Notes: generated from the sequence alone by a model not told the origin. Positions 24,517-44,118 are shown, counted from the first letter of the stretch. The stretch is 64,000 bases of DNA from Aplidium turbinatum (GCA_918807975.1 OU964918.1:58574477-58638476), one strand, 5' to 3'. Program-made: numbers and translations.

Positions 24517-24775
24517 ATTACCAGGTCAGTGGCCGAGTGGTTTCGCCTTCGGCTCTGGTGCTGGTAGATCTGAGATCGATTCCAGGTCGGGTCAAACCGA
24601 AGACTTTAAAAACGGTACCGATTGTGTTCTATCCTGCATAGCGCAGTGAGAATGAGTCGGGTAATAATGTGATAACATCGTAAACCTGATATAAATTAAA
24701 AATGAGCCCTGTCGCTAAAAGACCTTAGCTGTTGTAGAGCGACAATAAATAAAACATAACATTATTATTATTATT
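24517..24775 (+). mobile_element. tRNA-derived SINE, family B
   Basis: The head has box A-like cagtggccgagtggttt and box B-like gatcgattcca. The body contains aaacggtaccgattgtg and ends taaaagaccttagctgttg, agcgacaataaataa and an (ATT)n tail. Other copies are at 36178-36352 (minus) and 57748-57985 (plus). Confidence 0.7.
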
Positions 24776-24789
24776 ACACAGCATATTGC

Positions 24790-25526
24790 AAGTTGTTTGG
24801 TCTTTGTTTGCCTCGTTTTAATAAAGATTTTACTTTCTTTTAACCAACTGCAAATATTTTTTAAAACATTAGGCTTTTACAACACAAGGCTTAACATATT
24901 TATCACGCAGTAATAATAAAATACGCAACGGCAACTTCAAACTCGATCAATGTAAATCGGGCTTGTGCAAAGCTATTGAGAAGATTTGGCCTTAATATCA
25001 ATAATACGTCCTGAGCAATTCCAATAAGACATTCCTAAAGAAAACTATAGGCTCCTAAAGACAATGCGGTATTTTCTTCGTTTTTAAGCTCCCTGAAAAG
25101 TTTTCTCTCGTTCAAAACAATCCCTGGCACAAGGTTTAAATGTTCTCTCGTAACCCCGTGAGAAGTACTGGACTTGTGTATAGGATTTCCCGCAAGTGCC
25201 GGTATTGCAAACACTGGGATAAAAACCTTTAACCGTATTTTGTAAATGTGGGCTACAATATTGTTTGATAAAAAACATATTTTAAACCTCACCTTGTGAG
25301 CTCTCCTGGCATCTTGTTGCAAATGCCAATCCATTGCCGAAGGAAAACAAACCCTAACCGATAATGAAATGCAGGCTAAACCTTATTTGATGAAGGAGGA
25401 CAAATTTATGATCTTTTACTATTCACCTGTAATCGAAACGAGATTTGGTTAGATTTGCGATATTGCTGCAATAATCCGCTTTTGTATTCTATTGCGTCCA
25501 TTGTGATAACGTATTGCTATGACAGT
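24790..25526. other. Intergenic or intronic DNA with an unassigned minus-strand ORF
   Basis: A minus-strand frame at 25035-25334 starts with MDWHLQQDARRAHK followed directly by a GTGAGG donor-like site. Another frame nearby is Cys-rich (SVCNTGTCGKSYTQ). They might be exons of the minus-strand gene, but no phase-consistent joining was found. Confidence 0.25.
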
Positions 25527-25534
25527 GTAATTAC

Positions 25535-26392
25535 TAGGGCCATTTAAAGTCATTAAAGTCATATTTTTTTCTATGCATCAGTAAGTCGTGAAATCAATTT
25601 TAATGCAAAAACCGCATCCCTATGAGGTATATTAAGAAAGTTATGAAGTCATATAAAGTCATATTTTCCTGGTTAGGTCATAAATCAGCTTTTTAAGTTA
25701 TATAGTCATATTTTTGAGATATAAAGTCATACCGTTGTATACTTTAAATAAAAAATACCAATTTAAGCGGTGAAGCAATTAAGCACTAAGAAAGTAAGGC
25801 AATTTCTGATTGAACGAAGGCAAACTGTAGGATTAGCCTACATAACACTTATAGTCACAGACCTATATTTTATGAGGTCACACATTGAGGTCAACTTAGT
25901 ACTCAAAATGGAAAGTTGTACGTACACCATCAAAGAAGCCCATGCTGATCTAAATGCCCTTGATTTCGGAAAAGATCCGCTTGAGCTCAAAAATTACATT
26001 AAAGAAGCGATTGGACAAAAACGATGTGAAACAAATTATGGAGCTACAAAGACAAGACATTTCACCAGCGCTTTATGCAAAACTGCAGAAGTGTCAACCC
26101 ACATCAGCGTCTGTGGAGCGCTCATTTTCCTTACTAAAGTCATTTTTACGTCCAAATCGTAACTTCAAAGACTCCAACATTCCACACTACATGCAACTGT
26201 ACTACAACAGTGGTTTAAAATAAAAATGGATGTGTATTACTGTTATGTTGCGTATGTTTTACTCTTTAGTTCCGTGAGTGACGTTGTTCGCATGTAAAAA
26301 TAAAGATTTTCACATAAAGTCATATAAAGTCATATTTTCCAAAAAATAAAGTCATATTATTGATTTTTTAAGGTCATATAAAAATGGCCCTA
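25535..26392 (+). mobile_element. hAT transposon, internally deleted, 858 bp
   Basis: The element has 11-base terminal inverted repeats (tagggccattt) and a perfect 8-bp target duplication, gtaattac, at 25527-25534 and 26393-26400. Near the right end it keeps a plus-strand frame with the hAT C-terminal dimerisation motif, PTSASVERSFSLLKSFLRP, at about 26097-26153. Most of the transposase is absent, so it cannot move by itself. Repeats of the word aaagtcata fill both subterminal regions and may be transposase-binding sites. Confidence 0.9.
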
Positions 26393-26400
26393 GTAATTAC

Positions 26401-27810
26401 ACATTACAGATGGGACTCATCTTATCAACCTCATCGTAACTGTAAAACAGGCTGAGTCCAGGTAACTGTAAAACAGGCTAATGACAACAAACAGAGACAC
26501 ATCTTTGGGTATGTCTGTGGTGAGAAAAGGATAAACTCTCGGCCCTAGAAAACGAAGAAAGAATTCAGAAGACACATGCTACATAAGAGATAGCAGCAAG
26601 TGTCTGATGAACTTATCCTCTAAAATCGACTCTTACATTAAAAAACCACTTTATTTCAAACTACTCTAAAAAAGCTAACGAAAAACATATGTTTACTTTT
26701 TAGTCATGTATGCCTGCAGTAGTAGCCTACCAAGCCATTGTTAACGAGTGGCTAACAGATGCAAGTGAGCGGAACCAAATATTTTTTGCCACATTGCTTT
26801 TTGAACTAGTTTATTATTCACATAAGCTCAGTGCCACTAACATCAGAATCTGAAACCAGAGATCTGTTGTAAACCATGGGCACTTCGCAATCATCTCAAT
26901 GCCTTGGCTCTAAGCTAAAGTTTCATAACTTAAACATAGAAAACCGTATTCCAACACAGTTGCATGCAGTTTATGTGGTGCTGCTACATATCTGCCTTTC
27001 TTAAAGGTGTGTGTGACAACTAAACTTACGCACTGCGGTATGTAACCGTTCTGCATCACGACAGCTATTTTTGAGTCTCAAAGGTTTGTTAGTCACATGC
27101 ACCACAACTTTGACGTCATAATCATGTGATCGAAAGCTTATGGTAGTTTCCGCTTGATGAAACGTCACAGTTCATTATTTGCTGTTGGCCAAGAAGAACA
27201 AATCGCAACAACAATGTAACGTAAGAATACAATGAAACAATGAGTTAATACGAATTATTAAAAGGTAAGAGAACTATTGTTTACTTGGATATTTGATATG
27301 AGCTGCTGCTACCTTACGTCCAACTCCACAAAACTATAAAATGTGATTCATTTTGTATGACGGAGAAAGGTATGGTGAGATTGCTTTTTACATTGATTCA
27401 ATGTAAAATGCGGTTTATTTGCTGTCTGGAATCATTGCCTGCAAAGTATATCAAATTAATCTTTATCCTTGCACGATTGTAGGTTACTGCTTTGTCTGCT
27501 TGCTTTTGATTTAAAAAAGCCAACTGTTGTCCAAAGTTATGTTAGTCACTGTAATCTAGGAATGTAATGGTGAAATGGCTAAAGACCTTCCATGCTTAGG
27601 CCCAAGAGAAAAACAAGATTCCCTTTTACATATTATTTCAAATCGGCTACGTGACTTAATAGTAAGTTATCAACTACTGTAGTTTGATTGTCGCAATGTC
27701 ATACCAATGCTTGCAACTTGACCCCAAAGAAAATCAATTGACCAGTTAGCACGGACCAAAACACTTTAAAATTCATAACAATGACAAAAGCTAGTCTCTG
27801 CGGCAATCAT
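26401..27810. other. Intergenic or intronic DNA with one palindrome copy
   Basis: No exon is supported. A copy of the cccagacagc family lies at about 27383-27431 and keeps an internal palindrome, tttacattgattcaatgtaa. Two copies of actgtaaaacaggct lie near 26440-26480. A CRE palindrome, tgacgtca, is at about 27112. Confidence 0.4.
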
Positions 27811-27948
27811 TTAGTTGTTTAGTGATTGGGTGGAAACATGTACTTTACCTTGCGATTGAGTTTGGATGCGAAACGAAATTATTGTGAAACGCCCTACAAC
27901 GAAGCACCAGGGTGTCGCAACGCCAAGCTGAAGAACCTTTAACCCAGG

Positions 27949-29601
27949 CAGGCCCGTAGCCAGCCGGGGGCCAGGGGGGCCTCGCCCCCCATGAAAAAAA
28001 ATTCGCCCCCCCTGGCAGAATTCCAACATTCTCGAGCAACAGCTACAATTATAATGATTTTGCCAATCTTTCCCGTTGCAGAGCTCCAACCTAGGCCCAA
28101 TTAACTACAATTGTTTTGTTTAGTTAACAGCTAAGATGATTAAACAATTTCGCCCCCCCCCCTCTATCCTCTCCTTTGGCAACCTCAACATGTTGAATTC
28201 AACCAAGGCCAACACGTGTTAGGTTGGTAGAAAAATTGTCAGAAACTGTGCAAAATAATAATGTTTTGGAAAAGAATGATTACCTAACAAAGAGGGAATG
28301 GTTTTCCAGCAGGCCTACAAACGGGTACAAATTAGGCTATTTGATATCAGCTGTCGCTATCTCGGTAACATACCTAATTCTAGGGGTCAGTGATAAACCA
28401 AATTTGTGCAGTGATAAATCGCAAAATGTGCGGTGGTAAAGCAAGTGGTTTTTAAAGACAACGCATACAAAATATAAACCCGTAATCTTTTAAGCAATGT
28501 TTATTTTTTCTCTTCAATCCAATCAGTGTAAATAAATTTTGTTTCTAGTTTTCTGATCTGTGAAGTGTTCAACCTTGCAGCAGATATTGCTACATTTGAA
28601 TCTAGCACTGCCGTTTGTGAGTGTGGATTCTCAGTGTTAACAAGGGTTGACGCTCCCACTAGACGGAGCATGTTATAACCAAGACAGGCAAACTTGGTGC
28701 TTATGGCCTTTGAACATTCTGTATCAAAATTTATCGATTTAGACTTGTTTGTGAGACGGTTTGCATCCAAACATCCGCGACTGCAATTGCAATAGACTAT
28801 CTCACGGGAATGTAATCCTATATATCAAAATTCTCGGCACTAGCTTCTTCGAGCCAGTTAAAGTTTTTGCTCATGACAAGCACCGCTATTTATACAACAA
28901 GTCAACAATTGCTGTGTTATGTTGGTCATTGTCAGTGGCGTAGCCAAGAGGGGGGGGTTTGGGGGTTGCAACCCCCTCTTTGGCACGCGTGTGACGTCAC
29001 GATATTGAGAATGATGCTTTCAGTCTCTTTATGTTTCTAAAACAAAGTTTGCCTAATTTTAAACGAAACTGCAAAGAGCGAGTTTTGCCATTACCAAACA
29101 TTCAAATATCTCAGCCAGGAATTAGCAACAAGAAAACATAGAGATTTGTAGCTTTATTTCCGAAAAATGCCGAAGAAAACATGATCTTATCCTTTTGCTA
29201 TGCCACCGGACAACACCATTTTATAGGAATATTCATACCCACATTTTTGTTGAAAATACTCTCAGAATGCACCAAAATCAAAGTAATTTTTCAAAATTTT
29301 CTAGGGGAGGCCTCCCAGACCCCCCGCCGTTGGGTGTCGTCATAAACGAAACACGCCGTCAACCCTCCCCCCCCCCTTTCAAAATTCCTGACTACGCTAC
29401 TGATCATTGTAATATGGTTGCCGTGATTTAAGTAGCGGATAAAATAAGAGACCAGTGTTGGTCTTAACACTAATCTGATATATTGCAATTTTTGTTGATA
29501 CCGGTATTTAAGAGGTTAAAATGCCAAAATCATTTACATTTTTTCGGCCCCCCCTAACAAAAAGTTGGCCCCCCTTGCTCTGCGGTCTGGCTACGGCCCT
29601 G
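27949..29601 (+). mobile_element. hAT element with caggcccgtagccag ends, 1653 bp
   Basis: The ends are caggcccgtagccag and ctggctacggccctg. The target duplication aacccagg is perfect at 27941-27948 and 29602-29609. The interior keeps a broken transposase C-terminus on the plus strand at about 28535-28790, with VCECGFSVLTRVDAPTRRSM and, after a stop, FEHSVSKFIDLDLFVRRF, matching the hAT dimerisation region. The element is itself split by a smaller element at 28933-29402 and lies at the left edge of another hAT at 29606-31125. Confidence 0.9.
28933..29402. mobile_element. hAT-like element with cagtggcgtagcca ends, 470 bp
   Basis: It sits inside the element at 27949-29601. Its ends are cagtggcgtagcca and gactacgctactg. 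The flanking octamers are gtcattgt (28925-28932) and atcattgt (29403-29410), a 7/8 match. It has no coding capacity. A longer copy of the same family is at 32444-33265 in the opposite orientation. Confidence 0.85.
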
Positions 29602-29605
29602 AACC

Positions 29606-31125
29606 CAGGGGTGTCCAACCTGCGGCCCGCTTGAGATTTTTGTGCGGCCCGCTAATCATTTTCACTTCAAGTAGTATTTTGAACTTTGAATCTTAGCCTA
29701 ATTAAAATGTTCCAGTCAGTTTTTAGGGGCGTAGTAATAGTATAGTATGGGAGCAACAGGATTATAAGTTTAATTCAGTGGTTCTCAACCGGGGTGCCTC
29801 TGCACCCAAGGGTGCCATTTACGTTTCGCAAGGGTGCTGCAAGTTATTAGAGTAGCATTATCATACATGCGCCCAGACATTGAAAGGGTTTGCGGTAAAA
29901 CTCAGCACAAGTTTCGCACTGACTTTGTTTGAAATGAACTTCATTAAATTGTACATGATATGATACGGAGCTGTAGTTATTTGTTTTTTTGCGAAAACTC
30001 TTTTCAAAATTATTTTTATTTAATGCAGAAACCTTTTGGTTTGACTTGTGGGTGCCGCCAAATTATTTGGTCGTTTGCAGGGTGCCGTAAGCCGAAAAAG
30101 GTTGAGAGCCACTGGTCCAATTATATCTAAAGTCCGATGGCTTAGTAGAGCAGCCACCTTAAAAAGATTTCAATTATTGTTACCCGAAATAAAATAGGCT
30201 AGTTCATGGGGAAAAAGAAACAAAATGTAAACTTGATAGAAAAGGAAAAATAGTTGAATGATTTGTCTTTCTTAGTTGACATCACAGAAATGCTAGCTGA
30301 GCTCAATTTGCATTTACAAGGGAAAGGTCAGTTGTGTACGTAGTTCAATGTTCGAGCGAATAAGTAGCTTTACCAGGAAATTAAAAGTTTTCATAGCACA
30401 AATAAAAGCTGACGCAATTGTATACTTTTGTAGTCTATCTGAAAGAGCTCAAGAATGTTCTGTAAACTATGAAAAGTATGAATTACTGGTTTGCTTGTAG
30501 AATTGAAGATTTGCTTGAAGAATTTACAGTCAGATTTTCTGACTTCAAAAAGATTGAAATTGAATTAAAATTATTCAGTGACCTAGTTTCATTTCAGTGC
30601 GATATTAAAGCGCTACCCGAATTCCAACTTGAACTGATTGAACTGCTAAGTCGAGAAAGTTTGAAAACTTTCCACAGAGAACACACTCTTCCTTTATTTT
30701 ATAAGAATTCCATTCATGTAATGAACTTAATAAATTAGTTAGTTTGTCTAGAAAATTATTGTGCATGTTGGGCAGCACATATTGTTGCCATCAGTTATTT
30801 TCATCCATGAAAAACATAAAAAACTGCAGAAAGAAATAGACTGACCGACAGACACTTAGCAAACATCCTAAGAATCAAGACAACGTCCTTTAATGCAAAT
30901 GTTGATAACATCTTAGCTGGAAAAAAATGTTAAAAATATTGTAGAAATAATTTTTTTTTTCTTTCAATATGTGTGTTATCTGTTCTTATTTTCAAAGATG
31001 AATTTAATGGTTTTTAATTGTTCCTTTATGTACCCATTTTTCTTGAAATTTAATAGGTTCTGCGGCCCATTGAATTATTTCAAGTGACAATGCGGCCCAC
31101 TATAATAAAAGGTTGGACATCCCTG
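29606..31125 (+). mobile_element. hAT element with caggggtgtccaacc ends, broken transposase
   Basis: The ends caggggtgtccaacc and ggttggacatccctg, each followed inward by gcggccc motifs, are typical hAT ends. Plus-strand remnants at 30240-30738 resemble the hAT-type protein related to GTF2IRD2: LVDITEMLAELNLHLQGKG, then in another frame RFSDFKKIEIELKLFSD and FQLELIELLSRESLKT. The frame is broken between these parts. A 339-bp element sits inside it, and the 1653-bp element sits in its first bases. The target duplication could not be confirmed because the left edge was altered by that insertion. Confidence 0.85.
29776..30114. mobile_element. Non-autonomous hAT MITE with cagtggttctcaacc ends
   Basis: It lies inside the element at 29606-31125. 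The ends cagtggttctcaacc and ggttgagagccactg are exact inverted repeats. The flanking octamers gtttaatt and gtccaatt match at 6 of 8. No coding capacity. Confidence 0.85.
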
Positions 31126-31371
31126 CAGTCTAACCAAAGATATAGTCGAAAAATTGCAATTTCACATGAAGTGTTGTTGCTTGTAACTGTTAACTAAAAT
31201 TGTTTTATATTTGTTCAGCATTTAATGAGCACCTCAGTTCAGTTCATAGCTGAACAGGTTGGTAAATTAAATCGTGTACCGCTCACAGTTTCCTCTTTTG
31301 TTGTTTTATTTTGCGTATATATTGCTAAACTCAAAAGCCATCTGATTAATTAATTATTTGTGAGAAATTTT

Positions 31372-31610
31372 ATCCTTGAACCGAAAAAGCCTCTTCAGAA
31401 GCTTAATACTGGCAGTTTGTAAAGACGTTAAATCACTGACTGAGAAGTGGTCACCGAGCAGAGCAGAGTGAAGTTTTTGCTTGTTCTTAATGTGTCGTTG
31501 TCCGTACTTTGTTTCACCCACTCGGTGCTACTGAACGGAGAGCTGTTCTTAAAAGTGTGTTGCTCATGAGCACACTCTGAGATTTGAACCATCGGTTCCT
31601 TGGTTTGTTC
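31372..31610 (-). mobile_element. SINE family C copy, decayed
   Basis: This reads, inverted, the family C body: a 3' end tccttgaaccgaaaaagcc at the left, gagcagagcagagtgaag in the middle, then a ttgctcatgagcacactctg segment. The tRNA-like head has mostly decayed. See 49652-49925 for the best copy. Confidence 0.6.
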
Positions 31611-31619
31611 ACATTTTCA

Positions 31620-32170
31620 TTCATTGTTGGTTACTTGACTTGACCGAATGAGTTATAGGGGTGATAACATTAATGTAATGATTAATCTACCCTAGATGTC
31701 GAACAGTCAAGCTTCATTTTTTTTTATCGCCGGTTCGCGTGACCGTTTTTCTTTTAAAGCCAGTCGGTGAGAAAAAAATATTTGAAATCGTCATTGTATT
31801 AGGTCACTGAGGAACAAATAGAAAACGTTTTTTTTAATGGCGTCTTGTAAAGAAATAGAAAACAAATTTTACTAAACGAAATGTTTTTAATTGCAATTAC
31901 ACTCAGTCCACTCCTAATGCATAAGTATTCAGGATAAATTCAATTTAATTTATTTAATTTATTGTTTCTTTGTCGGAAAACAACAGCAATGATAAAGTTA
32001 CAAATAGTGAACGGGAACAAAACCAACAAAAGGAGAAAGTGGCAAAACCACAGAAGTTTAAAACGTGCATGCAATACAAATATGTAAAGGTTACGTAGAT
32101 GAAAGTAAATGCATATCAGTCTAATTGCTTCTTTGCCTAGTAAATTTGACAATTATCGGTACATTTTCAG
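31620..32170. other. Intergenic DNA, nothing recognised
   Basis: AT-rich sequence without a supported exon or repeat. Confidence 0.4.
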
Positions 32171-32443
32171 TTCTGTTAGATAAAGGGTGGCCAAGTACTT
32201 ATGTCCCAATCTGTGATGCTTAAATCTAACTTCTCATTTATAGTTTGAATTACAAAACTAGTAAAAAACCAAGAAGAGCAACTGTTTGATTTCTTGGGCA
32301 TGACTGAGCATCCATGAAGAATCAAGCGGTCGCGTCTGGTGCACTGCTCTTGGTAATCCATTTTGTTATCAATTTTCTTCATGGCAGACAGTGGCGCCGC
32401 CAGACCTTCAACATTGGGGGGGCAAAATATTGACAGTGCAAGA

Positions 32444-33265
32444 CAGTAGCATAGTCAAAAATTTTGAAAGGGGAGGTGTTGACAGCCGGCGGGCGAAGCC
32501 CGATGGCGTGTTCGCCGAAGGCGACACTTAGCGGCGGGGGGTCTGGGGGGCCTCTCCCAGAAAATTTTGAAAAATTACTTTCAGTTTGGTGCATTCTGAG
32601 AGCATTTTCAACAAAATTGTGGGTATGAATATTTCTGTAAAATGGTGCTGTCCGGTGGCATAGCAAAAGGATAAGATCATGTTTTCTTCGGCATTTTTCG
32701 GAAATAAAGCTAAGTCTCTGTTTTCTTGTTGCTAATTCCAGACTGAGATATTTGAATGTTTGGTATTGGCAAAACTCGCTCTTTGCAGTTTCGTTTAAAA
32801 TTAGGCAAACTTTGTTTTAGAGACATAGGTTGATTGCTTTTTATGCGAGATTATTACAGTTTTATTATTTATCAATTTTCTCCTTGGTTGATTCAAAAAA
32901 CGATCTTATTCCGGTAAGTCACTAACTTTTAAGCTCTGAAGTCAACCCAAAGTTTAGAAAATGTAACGTCATAGAGGTCATACATCTTGATGAGTGTCAA
33001 ACAAAAAGCTTTGAGACAATGAAGTTACTTTAGGCTATTTCTGATATATTCAAGTTTTGTATAACAAATAGCTGTTTAGATGTTAATCTAGATCGAACAA
33101 GCGATCTCAGCAGTTGCAGATGGCTTGCATGCTTGCATCCTTGCACAGTTTGACGATGAGTTACATCATAGGCTAAAACTTTTCTTGTAAATAATGTGTT
33201 AACATCGGTAAATTCAATTTGAAAGGTCGAAACCCCCGAACCCCCCTCCCTTGGCTACGCCACTG
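32444..33265. mobile_element. hAT-like element, longer copy of the 28933 family, 822 bp
   Basis: The ends are cagtagcatagtcaaaa and ttggctacgccactg, with a perfect target duplication gtgcaaga at 32436-32443 and 33266-33273. Against 28933-29402 it is in the opposite orientation and shares blocks such as gcaaaactcgctctttgcag and tgccaccggacagcacca (strand-adjusted). It keeps about 350 bases that the shorter copy lacks. No coding frame is convincing. Confidence 0.88.
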
Positions 33266-33382
33266 GTGCAAGACAGTGGTATATTATTTAATTTCTCTTG
33301 TTTTCTACCAGGGCTGGAAAAAATGTTTAGCTTCCCGGGAATCTGTTTTTTAGAGAAAAAATTTCCCGCGGCTTACAATCAC

Positions 33383-34590
33383 GATAATGAGAACCTTATA
33401 TTTTACTGATCTCCGGAGCTGACGTAAACCTTAAAAGTCATGTCGACATATTCTTGATGCCCCCCTTATCGAAAATTGTTCTTTGTATTACCGCTTTGAA
33501 GAAGGATTACGACTATCAACAAAAGAATAAATTTTAAACTTCATTTTGAATTGAAAAGACATGACATAATGTCTTCCAACCTTAATTATATATTTTTTCA
33601 TTACGTAACGTCTTGTAGGAATAAATTGAAAATCAGTATGATCACTCAAAATGAAAGCAATGGGACTACGAATCCTCACTAAACCAATCAATCAATGGTC
33701 TTGTTGCACTGAAGATGACAACCTTATATTTTACTGATCTCCGGAGATGACGTAAACCTTAAGGCATAGATCTGTTGACTCAATGCAAACCCTTTGAAGG
33801 TTGGGGGGGGGCTGTCAATTCAACTTTTTTGTATCAACAGTTGTATCTCTAAAACCACTGAGGCTGCGACTACGAGATTTCTTGACTTTTCCTAACTTTT
33901 ATTCACCTCTATTGAGCTGAAATTTTGAGCAAATAAAGGTTATAAATTGAAGGATATGAGGCTTTTCTCAGCACATCCTCTGAAATATTTCATATTCTAT
34001 TGTGAAACATTTTCCCATCAGCTGGATGAAAGTAATTAATTTGGCCCATATCTCGTTAATCCTAACTGTTTCACAGCGTAAAGGGCATTGGCTGTATGTA
34101 AAATAATGTAAAAAAAATTAATCACAACATTACTATGCACGTTCTTCATTACTCTACCAAAAAATAATGCGTAAACTCACGCTACAAATTACACTCATAA
34201 GTGACCTCAACATTTCAACGTATATGAGCAGTTCTAAAATTCACATAGTTTTAATTTTCGGATATGCTCAGCGTGAATAATTTTACAAAGTGAATCCCAA
34301 ATTTTGAAACCGTGCCAAAATAACAGAGATATCACTCCTAAAGCATAAGACTAATTGACAGCCCCCCCCCAAACTGAGCAAGACTCCAGGAGCCCAACCT
34401 TCTAAGGGTTAAAAGTCATGTCGACTTATTCTTGATGCCCCCCTTATCGAAAATTGTTCTTTGTAGTAGCTTACCGCTTTGAAGGTGGTTACGACTATGA
34501 ACAAAAGAATAAATTTTAAACTTCATATTTGTATTGAAAATACATGACATAATGTCTTCCAACCTTATCACATTTTTTCATTACGTAATA
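33383..34590. repeat. Direct duplication of about 220 bp inside the 2786-bp hAT
   Basis: The block at 33383-33607, with ttactgatctccggag, ttgatgcccccctt and catgacataatgtcttccaa, recurs at 33713-33758 plus 34409-34585. The second copy is interrupted by the insert at 33763-34408. The two copies are near-identical, so the duplication is younger than the host element. Confidence 0.8.
33763..34408. mobile_element. TTAA-flanked insert with inverted ends, possibly piggyBac-type MITE
   Basis: Comparison with the unbroken duplicate shows a 646-bp insert with TTAA on both sides (33759-33762 and 34409-34412), the target duplication of piggyBac-type elements. The right end reads, inward, ccctTagaaggttggg; the matching inverted copy at the left (ccctttgaaggttgggg) begins 27 bases inside the insert. 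A second inverted pair around ctgtcaatt with G/C runs follows. No transposase is present. Confidence 0.6.
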
Positions 34591-35449
34591 TTTACCACCA
34601 CCAAACCACTTTTGACGATCGAATTTGTTAATTTATTATTCGGTAAAATGTTTAGATGATGTCACGTCATTACGCCGATTTGAGATATAATTTCATTCAT
34701 GACGTCGTATGGATGAAAAACTTTTACAAGTTTTATACTCTGCTGAGATTAAAGAAGAAACATAAAGGATAAATATTGGAGAAATTGAGTCTCCTTTACA
34801 ACTTAAGAATCGAACAACTCAAAACTGCTGAAACAAAACGTTTTGTTTAAGTAAAAGAATCACTGCAAGCAACCAATGCCAAAATGCGCGCGGAAGAAGT
34901 CATGGGAATGTAAGGTTTGCTACTGTAGAAAAATCTTTTTATCTACTGTACAATTTAGTCATCAAGGTTTTCCATACTTTTTTTGAAGAGAGAGCTTTTA
35001 CCTCCTCCCCCCCCTTGCAACTTGAGTTGACTTACTTGAGGTTGGGATCCAAATATTAAAATAATAATATTAATATGAATTAATAAAAAAAAAAATTTTT
35101 AAAAGATGATGCCCAAAACATTGGGGGGGGGGGGCAGCTGCCCCGCCTGCCCCCCCCCCCTGCCGGCGCCACTGATGGCAGAAGACATCAAGTTGAATTT
35201 ATTGACCAGATGGTAAATCCTTTTATCAAGTCGTTCCACATTAAGTTTTTTTTTGAGTTTCTGCAAAACAGGATGTTCCAATAGAACCATCTTTTTGTTG
35301 AGGAAATTTGGTGTGGTACTTCCCTTTTATGGTCTTTTGCTCCCTTTGAATTTCTTTCACTTCTTCAGACAACCATTTTTCTTGGCAAGGTAATTGAGAG
35401 TTATATGTGGCAGTAGCAGGAAGTAGGCTATTAATATTAGGCAAGATTA

Positions 35450-36030
35450 GAATTACTTAAATTTTTCAGTTTTTAAACACAAGTTACCTATAGAATAATT
35501 AAAATATAGAATATTTAATTATAAATTAAACTTAGCCGAATTAATTTTAATAGCTGAAACTGATGACTTTACGCAAATGCTTGCACGTTTTACCGGAATT
35601 TTCAAACGAATTAGTTTGCTTAAATAGAATATTCAAATAGAATTCACCTTATTCTAAATAGAATTCATTTTATAAAGTAGCTTGATGCACACTTGATGCA
35701 ACTTTTATCGCACCACTTGAAGGTAAACTTTGGAATTGCATTTCATTGATGTTAATGATTTACAAATATTTAGCAGAAATTGCTTGACAGCTAAACCTAC
35801 AATCATGCGGTGTGGCATAATGCAAAGAATAAGCAATGACATTTTACTGAGCGCAGTCAAACATTTGGCTTTGATTGAGGGTTGCTTCAAATTGTCAAGC
35901 AGTTGCGTAATTTGCTTTTCTCTAAACAACTTTTCTCTAACTTTACTTGAGAACTTGATTTATTTTAATTTACTGGCAGTCGTTGCATGCGTTGGGGCTT
36001 TTACTTAAAAGTTTGGTTTGTAATAGCTAC
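35450..36030. other. Upstream region of the cysteine protease gene
   Basis: No exon was seen. The two open frames at about 35705-36008, one on each strand, overlap and lack family similarity. A TATA-like ttaaaag lies at about 36004-36010, some 25 bases before the start codon. Confidence 0.35.
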
Positions 36031-36034
36031 CACA

Positions 36035-44118
<8,084 letters not shown>

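Larger units (their letters stand above)
32389..35174. mobile_element. hAT element with cagtggcgccgccag ends, 2786 bp
   Basis: The ends are cagtggcgccgccag and ctgccggcgccactg. The target duplication atggcaga is perfect at 32381-32388 and 35175-35182. I found no transposase inside. It carries a nested hAT at 32444-33265, an internal tandem duplication and a TTAA-flanked insert, and long G/C runs near both ends. Confidence 0.9.
32176..35444 (-). mobile_element. LINE ORF1-like remnant, split by a hAT insertion
   Basis: The two outer parts, 35444-35182 and 32388-32176 on the minus strand, are one coding remnant. The right part is rich in Lys, Leu and Glu (SEEVKEIQREQKTIKGKY, RLDKRIYHLVNKFNLMSSA), as in a coiled coil. 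The left part contains MDYQEQCTRRDRLILHGC, which resembles the conserved Q-x-x-RR-x-x-L-x-(I/L)-x-G segment of LINE ORF1-type proteins. Leaving out the hAT and one copy of its target duplication, the frame reads through the junction. A frame change occurs within the right part near 35270. The assignment to a LINE is by motif only. Confidence 0.5.

Noticed and set aside
31126-31140. Target duplication of the 29606-31125 hAT
   Set aside because: The left flank overlaps the duplication made by the 1653-bp element and the comparison is ambiguous.
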